Numbered from the stretch's first letter, positions 25,805 to 34,659 are shown. The stretch is 64,000 nt of DNA from JAAYTY01 sp964569245 (GCA_964569245.1 CAZMTK010000003.1:1-64000); one strand, 5' to 3'. Numbers and translations: made by a program. The notes: generated from the sequence alone by a model not told the origin.

Positions 25805-26194
25805 TCACTGTTCGCCCGTATGCCTGGCGTAGCGTGAAGCGTCCATGAGCGCGTCGAGCTGAGAGGGGTCGGAGGGTCTGATGACCGCGAGCCAGCCGGC
25901 TCCGTAGCAATCCGTGTTCACGAGGCCGGGGTCGGACTCGAGCCCGGTGTTGGCGTCCTGCACGGTTCCGTCGACGGGGGAGTAGTAGTCGGAGGCGGTC
26001 TTCACGGCCTCGAGGGCGCCCAGGCTGGCGCCCCTGGACACCTGGCGGCCCTTCCTGGGCAGCTCTACCATGACTATCTCGCCCATCTGCTGCTGGGCGT
26101 AGTCGGTGATGCCGAGGGTGACGGTGCCGTCTGCCTCGAGCCTCACCCACTCGTGCGTCTCCGTGTATCGGAGGTTTTCGGGTACTCTGCTCAT
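25805..26194 (-). CDS. gcvH: Glycine cleavage H protein
   Basis: 129 aa, full length. It carries lipoate on Lys65 in GALEAVKTASDYYSPV and shuttles the aminomethyl group between P, T and L proteins. ETHEWVR near residue 12 is typical. ATG at 26192-26194 chosen because of GGAG 6 nt upstream and family length; an earlier in-frame ATG adds 17 residues not found in GcvH. No lipoate ligase or L protein gene is in the window. Confidence 0.95.
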   Translation of the reverse strand: MSRVPENLRYTETHEWVRLEADGTVTLGITDYAQQQMGEIVMVELPRKGRQVSRGASLGALEAVKTASDYYSPVDGTVQDANTGLESDPGLVNTDCYGAGWLAVIRPSDPSQLDALMDASRYARHTGEQ

Positions 26195-26216
26195 GCGAAG
26201 CTCCTTCCCCGCCCGG

Positions 26217-27320
26217 TCAGGCCTGGCGGCGACTGCCTGCTGCATAGAAGGGAATCTTGACGATCTTCACCGGCACCCGGCTGCCCCTGATCTCGGCCTC
26301 GAGCTCGGTTCCGGTCTTCGAACGGGCCTTCTCGACGTAGCCCAGCCCCACGGAGACCCCCAGAGCAGGGGCCATCGTCCCGCTGGTCACAACGCCGACA
26401 CGGCTCTCGCCTGAGAAGAGGCCGGTGCCGTGGCGTATCACACCGCGGCCCTCTACCCTGAGCCCCACGAGGCTCCTCGAGGTGCCCTCCTCCTTCTGCC
26501 GCGCCAGGACCTCGCGGCCTATGAAGTCCTTTCCGGAAGCCAGCTTCACGACCCAGCCCAGCTTCGCCTCGAGAGGGGTTGTCGTATGGTCTATGTCGTT
26601 CCCGTAGAGGACGTACCCCACCTCCAGACGGAGGGTGTCCCGCGCGCCGAGTCCGACGGGGACTATCCCGCTCGAGGCCGAGTCGGCCATCACCGCGTCC
26701 CATACTGCCGGAGCGTCTCCAGAGGAGAGGTAGAACTCGAAGCCGTCCTCCCCAGTGTATCCGGTCCGCGCGATGATGGCGCTCCTTCCGGCGACGGAGC
26801 CTCTCCTGTGGGCGTAGTAGGGTATCGAATCGAGATCGGCGTCTGTGTACCTCGACGCGATCTGCTGGGCTTCCGGACCCTGGATCGCCACGAGGGCCGT
26901 CTCGTCGCTCCGGTTTACGACCTGCACGTCGAAGCCTCTGGCATGGCTGGAGACCCAGGCCCAGTCCTTGTCCAGGTTGGCCGCATTCACCACCATGAGG
27001 TACTCGCGCTCGGAGAGCCGGTACACTATGAGGTCGTCCACTATGCCGCCGTCGGGGTAGCACATCGTGCTGTAGTAGGCCTTCCCGGGCTCCACGCCTG
27101 CATCGTTGGTGAGCAGCATGTCCAGGAAGTCGGATGCACCCGGCCCCTCGACCATGAACTCGCCCATGTGCGACAGGTCGAACAGACCGGCCTTCTTGCG
27201 GACGGCCATGTGCTCGGCCATGATGCCCGAGTACTGGATCGGCATCAGGTATCCGGCGAACGGCTCGATCCTGGCGCCGAGAGCCGAGTGGCGATCGTAG
27301 AGCGGTGTTTTCTTTTCCAT
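26217..27320 (-). CDS. gcvT: Aminomethyltransferase (glycine cleavage T protein)
   Basis: 367 aa, normal length. It releases ammonia from the aminomethyl-lipoyl group and forms methylene-tetrahydrofolate. Recognisable elements are FAGYLMPIQYSG (about 18-29), LFDLSHMGEF (about 47-56), GYTGEDGFEFY (about 180-190) and the C-terminal barrel with TSGTMAPALG. ATG at 27318-27320 has GGGAGAG 6 nt upstream; a longer frame to 27407 has no family match. First gene of gcvT-gcvH-gcvPA-gcvPB. The leader is about 50 nt, too short for a glycine riboswitch. Confidence 0.95.
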   Translation of the reverse strand: MEKKTPLYDRHSALGARIEPFAGYLMPIQYSGIMAEHMAVRKKAGLFDLSHMGEFMVEGPGASDFLDMLLTNDAGVEPGKAYYSTMCYPDGGIVDDLIVYRLSEREYLMVVNAANLDKDWAWVSSHARGFDVQVVNRSDETALVAIQGPEAQQIASRYTDADLDSIPYYAHRRGSVAGRSAIIARTGYTGEDGFEFYLSSGDAPAVWDAVMADSASSGIVPVGLGARDTLRLEVGYVLYGNDIDHTTTPLEAKLGWVVKLASGKDFIGREVLARQKEEGTSRSLVGLRVEGRGVIRHGTGLFSGESRVGVVTSGTMAPALGVSVGLGYVEKARSKTGTELEAEIRGSRVPVKIVKIPFYAAGSRRQA

Positions 27321-27378
27321 CGTTCGCTCTCCCTGGAAGGGCGGGGCGTTCCGCCGGAGAAGGTGAAAATCACTAGCG

Positions 27379-27407
27379 AATCTATGCCTGCCGGAGTTTC
27401 CCGGCAA
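27379..27407 (-). promoter_or_regulatory. Candidate promoter of the glycine cleavage operon
   Basis: On the minus strand TTGCCG (27402-27407) is separated by 17 nt from TAGATT (27379-27384), each with four of six consensus bases. It lies in the only non-coding spacer upstream of gcvT, which also has to serve the divergent gene starting at 27407. Confidence 0.4.
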
Positions 27408-27937
27408 TGAGCCGGAAGAGGCAGAGGAGGGGCGGGATCGGCTTCCGGGCCCGGAGCGTGGAGCACGATGCTGCCGGCCTGGAGAGGGCGGCTCTCTGCT
27501 GGCTCGAATCGCACGGCTGCGTCTGCTGGATGAGCGGTCTCCCCCCCGGCAGGGCGGGCAGGTACGGGATAGTCCTTCACGACGGCCGGAGGCTCGCCGT
27601 GGGCCCCCTGCCCCGCACTGGATGGACCTTCGAGTCCATGGCCCGGGCGAAGTGCGACTTCCTCCTCCTCATGGCTGCTCCGGAGGCGGGGGAGCCTCTG
27701 CCGGCAGGCTTCCTGACATGGTGGGATGCCAGGTCACTGGCGGAGCCCGAAGAGGAGATCGACACGGGGAGGACCGGCCTACACCCGCCCGGAGACCTCC
27801 CCGGCCTTCTTGCCGCGCCCGTTCACAGACGCCTCTCGTTCCTCGTCGGGACTCTCCGCCTGCTCGTGTCGGGCGACATGCCGGCGCCTCCCCCGGGCGA
27901 CTGGTCGCACCTCGGGCTGCCCGTGAAGGAGCAGTGA
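27407..27937 (+). CDS. Uncharacterised soluble protein, 176 aa
   Basis: A plus-strand frame divergent from gcvT. It starts with a basic stretch (SRKRQRRGG), then a more ordered core at about 25-120 (ALCWLESHGCVCWMSG, RYGIVLHDGRRLAVGPL, FESMARAKCDFLLLMAAPE) that looks faintly like a small restriction/VRR-type nuclease layout, and a Pro-rich end. I cannot show catalytic residues. GGAG lies 10 nt before the ATG. No good gene exists on the opposite strand, which supports coding, but homology is unproven. Confidence 0.45.
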   Translation: MSRKRQRRGGIGFRARSVEHDAAGLERAALCWLESHGCVCWMSGLPPGRAGRYGIVLHDGRRLAVGPLPRTGWTFESMARAKCDFLLLMAAPEAGEPLPAGFLTWWDARSLAEPEEEIDTGRTGLHPPGDLPGLLAAPVHRRLSFLVGTLRLLVSGDMPAPPPGDWSHLGLPVKEQ

Positions 27938-27960
27938 CAGGCAGCCGCGGCAGCACCTCG

Positions 27961-27984
27961 CGCAAAGACGCAAAGGGCGCAAAG
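27961..27984. repeat. CGCAAAG triple repeat
   Basis: CGCAAAG occurs three times in 24 bases (27961-27967, 27969-27975, 27978-27984), spaced by 8 and 9 nt. From general knowledge, runs of this CGCAAAGACGCAAAG type turn up between genes in many unrelated bacterial and metagenome genomes, where their origin is unexplained. It sits between the plus-strand gene ending at 27937 and the pckA hairpin. Confidence 0.6.
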
Positions 27985-28085
27985 AGACACCCTGAAGGTC
28001 AGATGCAGGCGGCAGAGCTCGTCACTCCCGCGGAGGCGTGAGTGCGGCAGGGCACCAGCCCGGAGATTGCAGCCCCCTGAGCGAG

Positions 28086-28110
28086 GAGCCGCCCGGAGGC
28101 CGGGCGGCTC
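28086..28110 (-). terminator. GC hairpin after pckA
   Basis: An 11-bp perfect stem (GAGCCGCCCGG/CCGGGCGGCTC) with a 3-nt loop, about 22 nt past the pckA stop. Being symmetrical, it could also stop transcription from the convergent plus-strand gene. Confidence 0.65.
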
Positions 28111-28131
28111 CGCAGCCTTGCAGATCCTCGT

Positions 28132-29781
28132 CTACCTCCCCGGGCACTCCGCTGCGACCGAGGCGTCCAGCCTGCCCGAGTAGCTCTTCTCGAAGAAGGC
28201 GGCGAACTCCGCGGCGAGCTTCTTCGCCTTCTCCTGGTAGGCCGACCTGTCCGCCCAGGTGCTGGAGGGTGACAGAACGGAGGGATCCGGAACGCCGGGG
28301 CAGCTTCGCGGAACGAGGACCTTGAAGTAGGGGTCGGGGTCGAACTCGGCTCCCTCCAGCGAGCCCTCCAGGGCGGCGGCTACCATGGCCCTCGTGAGCG
28401 ATATGTCCATGCGCCTCCCGACGCCGTAGGGGCCTCCGCTCCAGCCGGTGTTCACCAGGTACACCTTCGACCCGTGCCTGTCCATCTTCTCGCCCAGCAT
28501 TCTCGCGTACACATCGGGCAGGAGCGGCATGAACGGTCCTCCGAAGAAGCGTGAGAACGTGCTCTTCGGCTCGACGATCCCGCGCTCGGTCCCGGCGAGC
28601 TTGCTGGTGTATCCCATTACGAACCAGAGCATCGCCTGCTCCCTCGTCAGCTTCGCCAGCGGGGGCAGGACGCCGTTGGCGTCGGCGGTGAGGAAGAGGA
28701 TCGTGGACGGGTGTCCGGCTATGGGAGGCTCCTTGATGTTGGAGAGGAAGCTCAGCGGGTAGGAGCCGCGGGAGTTCTCCGTCAGCCTCTGGTCGGCCAG
28801 GTCGAAGGTGCCGTCGGGGTAGATCATGGCGTTCTCGATGATCGCGCCGTGCTCCTCCGGAGGTGCCTCGTGGAAGCACGCCCTGTATATGTCGGGCTCC
28901 TTCGCGGGATTCAGGTTGATGAGCTTCGCGTAGCATCCGTACTCGAAGTTGGCTATGCACTCGTCGCTCCAAGAGTGTTCGTCGTCGCCCAGCAGGGCTC
29001 TCGAGGGGTCGGCGGACAGAGTCGTCTTCCCGGTGCCGGAGAGGCCCAGCAGCAGGGCCGACCTTCCGTCCCTTCCCTCGTTGGCACTGCAGTGCAGCGG
29101 GAGTATCCCCTCCAGAGGCAGCAGGTAGTTCATCACCGTGAAGATGAGCTTCTTGACGCTGCCGCAGTAGGCGGAGCCGTGGACCAGCCCCAGGCGCCTG
29201 TCGAAGTCCATGCCGATCATCATGGTGGAGGTATGGCCCAGCGCCGGGTCGACGCGGAGGCGCCCTTCGTAGCGTCCGGGGTCCAGCTTGCTCTCGGGAG
29301 TCACGAGCAGGGTGAAGGGCCGGTCGCGGAAGCAGCTCTGCGCAAGCAGCTTCTCGTCGAACGGTCTGAACATGTTGCAGGTGAACAGGGCTGTGATCGC
29401 CCTGTCGGAGACGGTCCTGACGTGGAGCGCGCACCTGGGGTCGGCGCCCACCAGGCGGTCCGTCACGTAGAGTTTTCCGGCCTTCGCGAACGCAGCCAGA
29501 GTGTCCTCCCCCACCATGTCGAAGGTCTCCTCGGTCACGGGGAGGCAGTTGGCGCTTGTCCAGTCGATGTTCTTCTCGCTCTGCGGCCTCTTCACCATCA
29601 ACGTGTCGCTCGGACTGCGCCCTGTGGACTCCGGGCGGGTCCATGTGGCGAGGGCGCCGCAGGCGGCGGTCATGACCTCTCTGTTTCCTATGCATTCACG
29701 GATGAGGGTCGCCCTGGGCGTGTTCACGAAGACGCCCTGGCGCCCTTCGAGCAGCCTGGCTAGTTTTTCCTGGAGAGTCAT
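28132..29781 (-). CDS. pckA: Phosphoenolpyruvate carboxykinase (ATP)
   Basis: 549 aa, the usual length of ATP-type PEPCK. It interconverts oxaloacetate plus ATP with PEP, CO2 and ADP. The Walker A is GLSGTGKTTLS (246-256), the metal-binding second motif LLGDDEHSW starts at about 263, and the substrate Arg/Lys region HGSAYCGSVKK is at 201-211. In fermenting anaerobes it often runs in the carboxylating direction towards succinate. It stands alone on the minus strand between two plus-strand units. ATG start at the family-typical position. Confidence 0.95.
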   Translation of the reverse strand: MTLQEKLARLLEGRQGVFVNTPRATLIRECIGNREVMTAACGALATWTRPESTGRSPSDTLMVKRPQSEKNIDWTSANCLPVTEETFDMVGEDTLAAFAKAGKLYVTDRLVGADPRCALHVRTVSDRAITALFTCNMFRPFDEKLLAQSCFRDRPFTLLVTPESKLDPGRYEGRLRVDPALGHTSTMMIGMDFDRRLGLVHGSAYCGSVKKLIFTVMNYLLPLEGILPLHCSANEGRDGRSALLLGLSGTGKTTLSADPSRALLGDDEHSWSDECIANFEYGCYAKLINLNPAKEPDIYRACFHEAPPEEHGAIIENAMIYPDGTFDLADQRLTENSRGSYPLSFLSNIKEPPIAGHPSTILFLTADANGVLPPLAKLTREQAMLWFVMGYTSKLAGTERGIVEPKSTFSRFFGGPFMPLLPDVYARMLGEKMDRHGSKVYLVNTGWSGGPYGVGRRMDISLTRAMVAAALEGSLEGAEFDPDPYFKVLVPRSCPGVPDPSVLSPSSTWADRSAYQEKAKKLAAEFAAFFEKSYSGRLDASVAAECPGR

Positions 29782-29935
29782 TGCACACCCCCGGTGATGG
29801 TTTGGCCCGGCAGGGCCGGCGAAGACCCGGCCGGGTCCGGGAAGAATAAGCCCCCGCCGCAGCGGCGGCCAATGGCGCCCTGCGGCTCCAGGCGTCTATC
29901 TTCGGGGCTGTCGGTCCGGCAGCGGAGGCGGCAGA

Positions 29936-30628
29936 CTGAAACTCGTCCTGTTCGACGTGGACATGACCCTGATATCGAGTGCCGGCGCCGGCGCCAGGGC
30001 TCTCGACGCAGCCATGCTCGAGGTCCACGGCGTGGAAGCGGCCTTCCGTGGCGTGGAGTTCGCCGGGCGTACCGACAGGCTCATCACGGAGGACGGGCTC
30101 AGGCGCGGAGGCGTCGAGCCCACCCCCGGCTCGGTCGGCGAGATCAGAAGCGCCTATCTGAGGCATCTCTCGAGGGAGCTGGCGTCCGGTTCGTGCTCCG
30201 CAGGGGTCCTGCCCGGAGTGCCGGATCTCCTGGCGTCGCTCGAAGACCGGGGGGTGCTGATCGGCCTCCTTACCGGGAACTGGAAGGAGGGCGCCTTCCT
30301 GAAGCTGGCAGCCTGCGGCCTCGACCGCCGCTTCATGTTCGGCGGATTCGCCGACGACGGCCGCGAGAGGTCGGATCTCGTACCCAGCGCCGTATGCGGC
30401 GCGCGCCTCCTCTCCGGCGCCTCCTTCGCGCCGGAGGACACCTGGGTCGTCGGAGACACCCCGTACGACGTCGCCTGCGGAAGAGCCTGGGGCTTCGAGA
30501 CTCTTGCCGTCGCCACAGGGCCCTACGATGAGGAGGGGCTGGCTGCCTCCGGCGCTTCGCACGTGGTTCCCGACCTCGCCGACACTGGCCAGATCTCGGA
30601 CCTCATAGCCGGAAAGCGCCGGCCGTGA
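29936..30628 (+). CDS. HAD-superfamily phosphatase (phosphoglycolate-phosphatase-like)
   Basis: 230 aa. HAD motif I is FDVDMTL (the two catalytic Asp), motif II is LLTGNW, motif III a basic residue before TWVVGDTPYDV (motif IV). A cap domain lies between motifs I and II. Motif I begins before the first GTG (29957), so translation must start upstream; no ATG, GTG or TTG fits, and the only plausible start is CTG at 29936-29938 with GGAGG 7 nt upstream. Its stop overlaps the MFS gene by 4 nt (GTGA), making it the first gene of a four-gene plus-strand cassette. Substrate unknown. Confidence 0.75.
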   Translation: MKLVLFDVDMTLISSAGAGARALDAAMLEVHGVEAAFRGVEFAGRTDRLITEDGLRRGGVEPTPGSVGEIRSAYLRHLSRELASGSCSAGVLPGVPDLLASLEDRGVLIGLLTGNWKEGAFLKLAACGLDRRFMFGGFADDGRERSDLVPSAVCGARLLSGASFAPEDTWVVGDTPYDVACGRAWGFETLAVATGPYDEEGLAASGASHVVPDLADTGQISDLIAGKRRP

Positions 30629-31899
30629 GAGGCTTCCTAGACCCCCTGAGGGCCTGGAAGCTCTACGACTGGGCCGATTCGGCCTTCGTGACGACCGTCG
30701 TGGCGGCAGTTCTTCCCGCCTACTTCGCGGGAGTGGTCTGCGGCGGCGGGGAGGCCGGCTTCGACGTCCTCGGCGCAAGGGTCGGCGGTTCGCCCACCTC
30801 GCTCTGGGGCTATGCCGTCGGAGCCGCAGCCGCCGTCGTCGCCGTGCTGTCGCCCGTACTCGGAGCCGTGGCGGACGCAGGAGGCAGGAGAAAGCTCTTC
30901 CTCGGCGTCTTCGCGGCATGCGGCATGGCTGCCTCGGCCGCGCTTTCGCTGGCCGGTCCGGGAATGGTGGCGTTCACCCTCGCGATGCTGGCTGCTGGGG
31001 AGGTCGGCTTCGCGGGAGCGCAGGTCTTCTACAACTCCCTGCTCGTCGGAATCTCCCCTCCCGAAGGACGCGACAGGGCGTCGGCCGGAGGGTTCGCATG
31101 GGGCTATCTGGGGGGAGGAATCCTCCTTGCGATAAACCTCGTCATGATCCGGAAGCCGGAGCTGTTCGGTCTCGAGGACGCCGCCGCCGCATCCCGGGCG
31201 AGCTTCATCAGCGTGGCGGTCTGGTGGGCTCTCTTCTCGGTGCCCCTTTTCACGACCGTTCCCGAGGGCGCAGCGAGGACCTCCGCACGCTCGGCGCTGC
31301 GGGAGGGTCTGTCCACGCTGAGCGCCACTGTCAGGGCTCTCCCGCGGAGGCGGAATCTCCTTCTCTTCCTGACGGCCTTCCTCCTCTACAACGACGGCAT
31401 CCAGACCGTCATCCTCATGGCGACCGTGTTCGGGAAGGCGGAGCTCGGGCTCGACACGGGCGACCTGGTCGCAGCCCTCCTGCTCACGCAGGCGGTGGGC
31501 GTGCCGGGAAGCATGCTCTACGGCAGGGCGGCTTCGCGATTCGGCGCGAAGAGGTCCATCCTCGCGGGCATAGCCGCCTACATGGTGATCGTGCTCGCCG
31601 CCTCCCGCATGAGGACCGCCGCCGAGTTCACAGTCCTGGCCTGCGCGGTGGGCGTGTTCCAGGGAGGTCTGCAGGCGGTCAGCAGAAGCATGTACAGCAG
31701 GCTCATCCCCGCAGGGCTGGCAGCGGAGTACTTCGGTCTCTTCTCGGTCTCGTCCCGGTTCGCGAGCATCCTCGGCCCCCTGATGTTCGCAGCGGTACGG
31801 GACATGACCGGGAGCGCCCGCGTATCCATACTTGCCACGCTGATTCTCTTCGCGGCCGGGGGTTCGGTGCTCGCAACGGTGAGGGAAGAGGACGGATGA
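30625..31899 (+). CDS. MFS transporter, UMF1-like
   Basis: 424 aa with about 12 transmembrane helices and no signal peptide. The opening WKLYDWADSAFVTTVVAAVLP is typical of the UMF1/Atg22-like branch of MFS; FNSLLVG-like FYNSLLVGISPPEGR and SAGGFAWGYLGGG (about 130-170) also fit. Substrate unknown. It starts with GTG overlapping the HAD stop and its own stop overlaps the next ATG by 4 nt, so all are co-translated. The HAD enzyme may dephosphorylate the substrate before or after transport (inference). Confidence 0.8.
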   Translation: MRGFLDPLRAWKLYDWADSAFVTTVVAAVLPAYFAGVVCGGGEAGFDVLGARVGGSPTSLWGYAVGAAAAVVAVLSPVLGAVADAGGRRKLFLGVFAACGMAASAALSLAGPGMVAFTLAMLAAGEVGFAGAQVFYNSLLVGISPPEGRDRASAGGFAWGYLGGGILLAINLVMIRKPELFGLEDAAAASRASFISVAVWWALFSVPLFTTVPEGAARTSARSALREGLSTLSATVRALPRRRNLLLFLTAFLLYNDGIQTVILMATVFGKAELGLDTGDLVAALLLTQAVGVPGSMLYGRAASRFGAKRSILAGIAAYMVIVLAASRMRTAAEFTVLACAVGVFQGGLQAVSRSMYSRLIPAGLAAEYFGLFSVSSRFASILGPLMFAAVRDMTGSARVSILATLILFAAGGSVLATVREEDG

Positions 31900-32732
31900 T
31901 AACTGCGGCCTCCCTGTTCTGCATCGCTACGCTGGTGCTGGAGGAGCTCTATCTCCATTTCGGCGGATACGGGAGGAGCCTCCCGGTCTGGGCCGCCCTG
32001 CTGGAGGGTCCGTCGGGACAGGAGGCTCACCGCCAGAGGCAGAAGCTCCGCTACCGCCTCGTGAAGATGCTCCAGTTCGCGGCTTTCGCTCTCCTCTGGC
32101 TCCTGGCCGGCGGCAGGGCGGGCAACCAGCTCATGACCAGCAGCTTCGGGCAGATAACGACCCAGATGCTCATGATGCAGGTGCTTCGCGTCCTGGGCCG
32201 GCAGGTGGCGAGCAACAGGGCGTTCCTGACTGTCATGGCCTGCCAGCAGGCCTTCCTGGCCATTCTCGTGCCGTTCCTCGCCAGGGCGCACATGGCCTCC
32301 GGGATGCAGGTCCATCCCGTGAACTGGCTGGCCGGGGCGGCCCTTGCAGTGGCCCTTCTGGCGTTCGCCGTGTGCTTCTCCGCGGTCATCGTCTATCTCA
32401 TAAGGCTCAAGGCCGGAAGAGACCGCGCAGTGCACTCCTCGCTCCCTCCGCTGGCCTCCTCCGAGAGCCTCGCAAGACGCGCATTCCTGACAGGCATACC
32501 CTGTCTGCTTGCGGCGATGGCGCTGATGCTCGTCGAGCCGGGCGGGGTTCAGGCGGGCGCAGCCATGTCGGCAGCCCTTGCGCTCCTGCCCGCACCGGTC
32601 GCGACGACTCTCTATCTCGACCGTAGGCGGCTGCACCACCCTGCTGCGAACCTGCTTGCGGCGGCGACCTATCCCCTGCTCCTCGGGCTGGCGCTTGCCG
32701 GACAGACCGCGATGCCCGACATCCGGGCATGA
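31896..32732 (+). CDS. Polytopic membrane protein, unknown family
   Basis: 278 aa with about seven hydrophobic helices (roughly 2-15, 54-72, 110-132, 148-175, 198-218, 225-245, 250-272). A soluble loop at 25-52 is rich in Gln, Arg and Glu. No motif recognised. Start and stop overlap both neighbours by 4 nt (ATGA at each side). It is probably a functional partner of the MFS transporter and the radical SAM enzyme in the same cassette. Confidence 0.65.
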   Translation: MITAASLFCIATLVLEELYLHFGGYGRSLPVWAALLEGPSGQEAHRQRQKLRYRLVKMLQFAAFALLWLLAGGRAGNQLMTSSFGQITTQMLMMQVLRVLGRQVASNRAFLTVMACQQAFLAILVPFLARAHMASGMQVHPVNWLAGAALAVALLAFAVCFSAVIVYLIRLKAGRDRAVHSSLPPLASSESLARRAFLTGIPCLLAAMALMLVEPGGVQAGAAMSAALALLPAPVATTLYLDRRRLHHPAANLLAAATYPLLLGLALAGQTAMPDIRA

Positions 32733-34552
32733 ACTCACCCGTACTCGTACAGCTTCCCCTCAATCCCTCCGCGCCGTTCGAGCCCACGGGGAACGTCCCG
32801 CTTGCGGGAGCGGTGCTGGCGGCCGCTGCCGGCCTGGCTCCGGGCCGCGTGCTCGGTCAGGACGAGGCCGACCGGCTGGGCGATCGCGCACTGGCCGAAC
32901 GAATCGCTTCGACGGAGCCGGGGGTGGTCGCCTTCACGCTGTACTGCTGGAACTCGGAGCGGAGCTGCCATGTGGCTTCTCTGGTCAGGGAGAGGGCGCC
33001 CGGCACGGTCCTGGTCGCAGGAGGGCCCGAGGTCAGCACAGACAACGGGTGGCTGATCTCCAGCGGCGCCTTCGACCTTCTCGTGGCGGGCGAGGGCGAG
33101 CCCCTGGCGGGGCGCCTCCTCTCGATCAGCCCCGGGGGATCTGCCGCACTCCGGACTGAGTCCGGCGTGCTCGATACAGGGGTTCACTCGTTCCCGCCCG
33201 GGGCATACCCGGACCCCTGGCTTTCGGGCCAGCTCGATCTCCGCCGAGACGGCTCCGCATCGGTGGAGACCGTCAGAGGATGCCCGTCCGGATGCATCTA
33301 CTGCTCCTACAGGCGGCGCCACCCGATTCCGAGGAGGATGGACGCTCCGTCTGCGCTGACGCTCTGCCGCAGACTGGTGAGGGCGGGAGCCTCCGAACTG
33401 GTGTTCCTGGACCCGACCTTCGATGCGAGACCCGACCTCGGAGCCCTGCTCGAGGGGCTGGGCGAGCTGGGAGCGTCATGCTTCGGCGAGATCTCCGGCG
33501 AGTCGGTGACCGACGATCTTGCGCGACTCTACGCGTCGGCGGGTTTTCGGAGCTTGGAGATCGGCCTGCAGTCGTGGTGCGTCGGAGCTCTGAGGGCGGC
33601 GGGGAGGCGCGGGGATCCCGGCTGTGCGCTCGACGGCGCTCAGGCCCTCGCGGAGGCTGGTGTGAAACCCGTCCTGGACATCATCCTGGGACTTCCCGGA
33701 GACACCGCTGCAGGCCCGCTCGAGGCTGCGAGACAGATTTCGGCGAGGGGCTTCGACTTCGACGCGCAGGTATTCCACCTCTCGGTTCTCCCAGGCACGG
33801 AGCTTAGGGCGCGCTCCTGCGAGACGGGTTTGCGCTGGATGGAGAGGCCTCCTTACTACGTGCTGGAATCGCCGGGCATGGGGTTCGACGAGATGCGCCG
33901 GGTCAGGGAGGCGATCGCGGAGATGTTCGGGTTCGACCTCGACCTGGGCCACCGCCCCTTGCTGTTCGACGGCTGGGAGGGCACCGAGGAATACGATCTG
34001 GACGACGAGGGCGCCCGGCACCCCTCTTCGCTGCCTGATCCGCCGTCCCTCCGGCACGGCTCCGTGAGGCTGGCTTCGGAGGACCTGTGGGCCCGGCGCT
34101 CCCTCGTCGAGGCGCACGTGAGGAGGCGCAGGTCGGCGGATCCGTTCTGCGTTCTGGACGTGGTGCTGGAGCCGCTCGCACCATTCCCGCTCGACCTGCT
34201 GGACACGCTGAGAGGGCTCGAAGAGAGGGCGGACTACTGCTCCCGAGTGGCCGAAATGCACGGGATCGACGGAGGCATAAGACCGTCGATCCTGCTTCGC
34301 TCGCTGGACGGCTTCCCCCCCGGCTGGCTCCGGGAGGCTGCGGCATCATGCCCGCTAGCCGTCGAAGCGGAGGACCCTCGCGACGTCCCTGACGAGCTGC
34401 TGGAAGCGGACGTCGGGGTCAGGCTGCCCCCGGGGCACGACCTGCCCGCGCTGGCGAGCCGCGTTCCCAGGACCGACAGAGTGTACTTCCGGTCCGCCCT
34501 CGAGGACGACCTCTGGACTTCCTCGGTGCTGGGGCTCTGGGCGGGTTTCTAG
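32729..34552 (+). CDS. B12-binding-type radical SAM protein
   Basis: 607 aa. The N-terminal 150 residues resemble a cobalamin-binding Rossmann fold (VAFTLYCWNSE, VLVAGGPEVSTDN), though the DxHxxG cobalamin His motif is not evident. The radical SAM core begins with RGCPSGCIYCSYRRR: the CxxxCxxC cysteines are 185, 189 and 192. A GEISGESVTDDL and LEIGLQS pattern follows, and a 200-residue C-terminal domain of unknown type. Similar proteins modify lipids, tetrapyrroles or peptides. It ends the plus-strand cassette; no obvious precursor peptide is nearby. ATG overlaps the preceding stop. Confidence 0.8.
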   Translation: MNSPVLVQLPLNPSAPFEPTGNVPLAGAVLAAAAGLAPGRVLGQDEADRLGDRALAERIASTEPGVVAFTLYCWNSERSCHVASLVRERAPGTVLVAGGPEVSTDNGWLISSGAFDLLVAGEGEPLAGRLLSISPGGSAALRTESGVLDTGVHSFPPGAYPDPWLSGQLDLRRDGSASVETVRGCPSGCIYCSYRRRHPIPRRMDAPSALTLCRRLVRAGASELVFLDPTFDARPDLGALLEGLGELGASCFGEISGESVTDDLARLYASAGFRSLEIGLQSWCVGALRAAGRRGDPGCALDGAQALAEAGVKPVLDIILGLPGDTAAGPLEAARQISARGFDFDAQVFHLSVLPGTELRARSCETGLRWMERPPYYVLESPGMGFDEMRRVREAIAEMFGFDLDLGHRPLLFDGWEGTEEYDLDDEGARHPSSLPDPPSLRHGSVRLASEDLWARRSLVEAHVRRRRSADPFCVLDVVLEPLAPFPLDLLDTLRGLEERADYCSRVAEMHGIDGGIRPSILLRSLDGFPPGWLREAAASCPLAVEAEDPRDVPDELLEADVGVRLPPGHDLPALASRVPRTDRVYFRSALEDDLWTSSVLGLWAGF

Positions 34553-34633
34553 GCAGGCGCCCTTCCCGTCCTCCGTTCAGCCGATGTTGCGATGGAGCGC
34601 CGAGCGCCGGCGGCTGCAGGAGGCCGTCCACAC

Positions 34634-34659
34634 GGGCCCGTCTCGCTGTGCTCGGGCCC
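34634..34659. terminator. Hairpin between convergent radical SAM and feoB genes
   Basis: A 7-bp stem (GGGCCCG/CGGGCCC) around a 12-nt loop in the 166-nt spacer between genes that end towards each other. It could stop transcription from both sides. Confidence 0.45.

Noticed and set aside
27321..27406. Glycine riboswitch upstream of gcvT
   Set aside because: The leader is only about 50 nt and shows no paired glycine aptamer signature.
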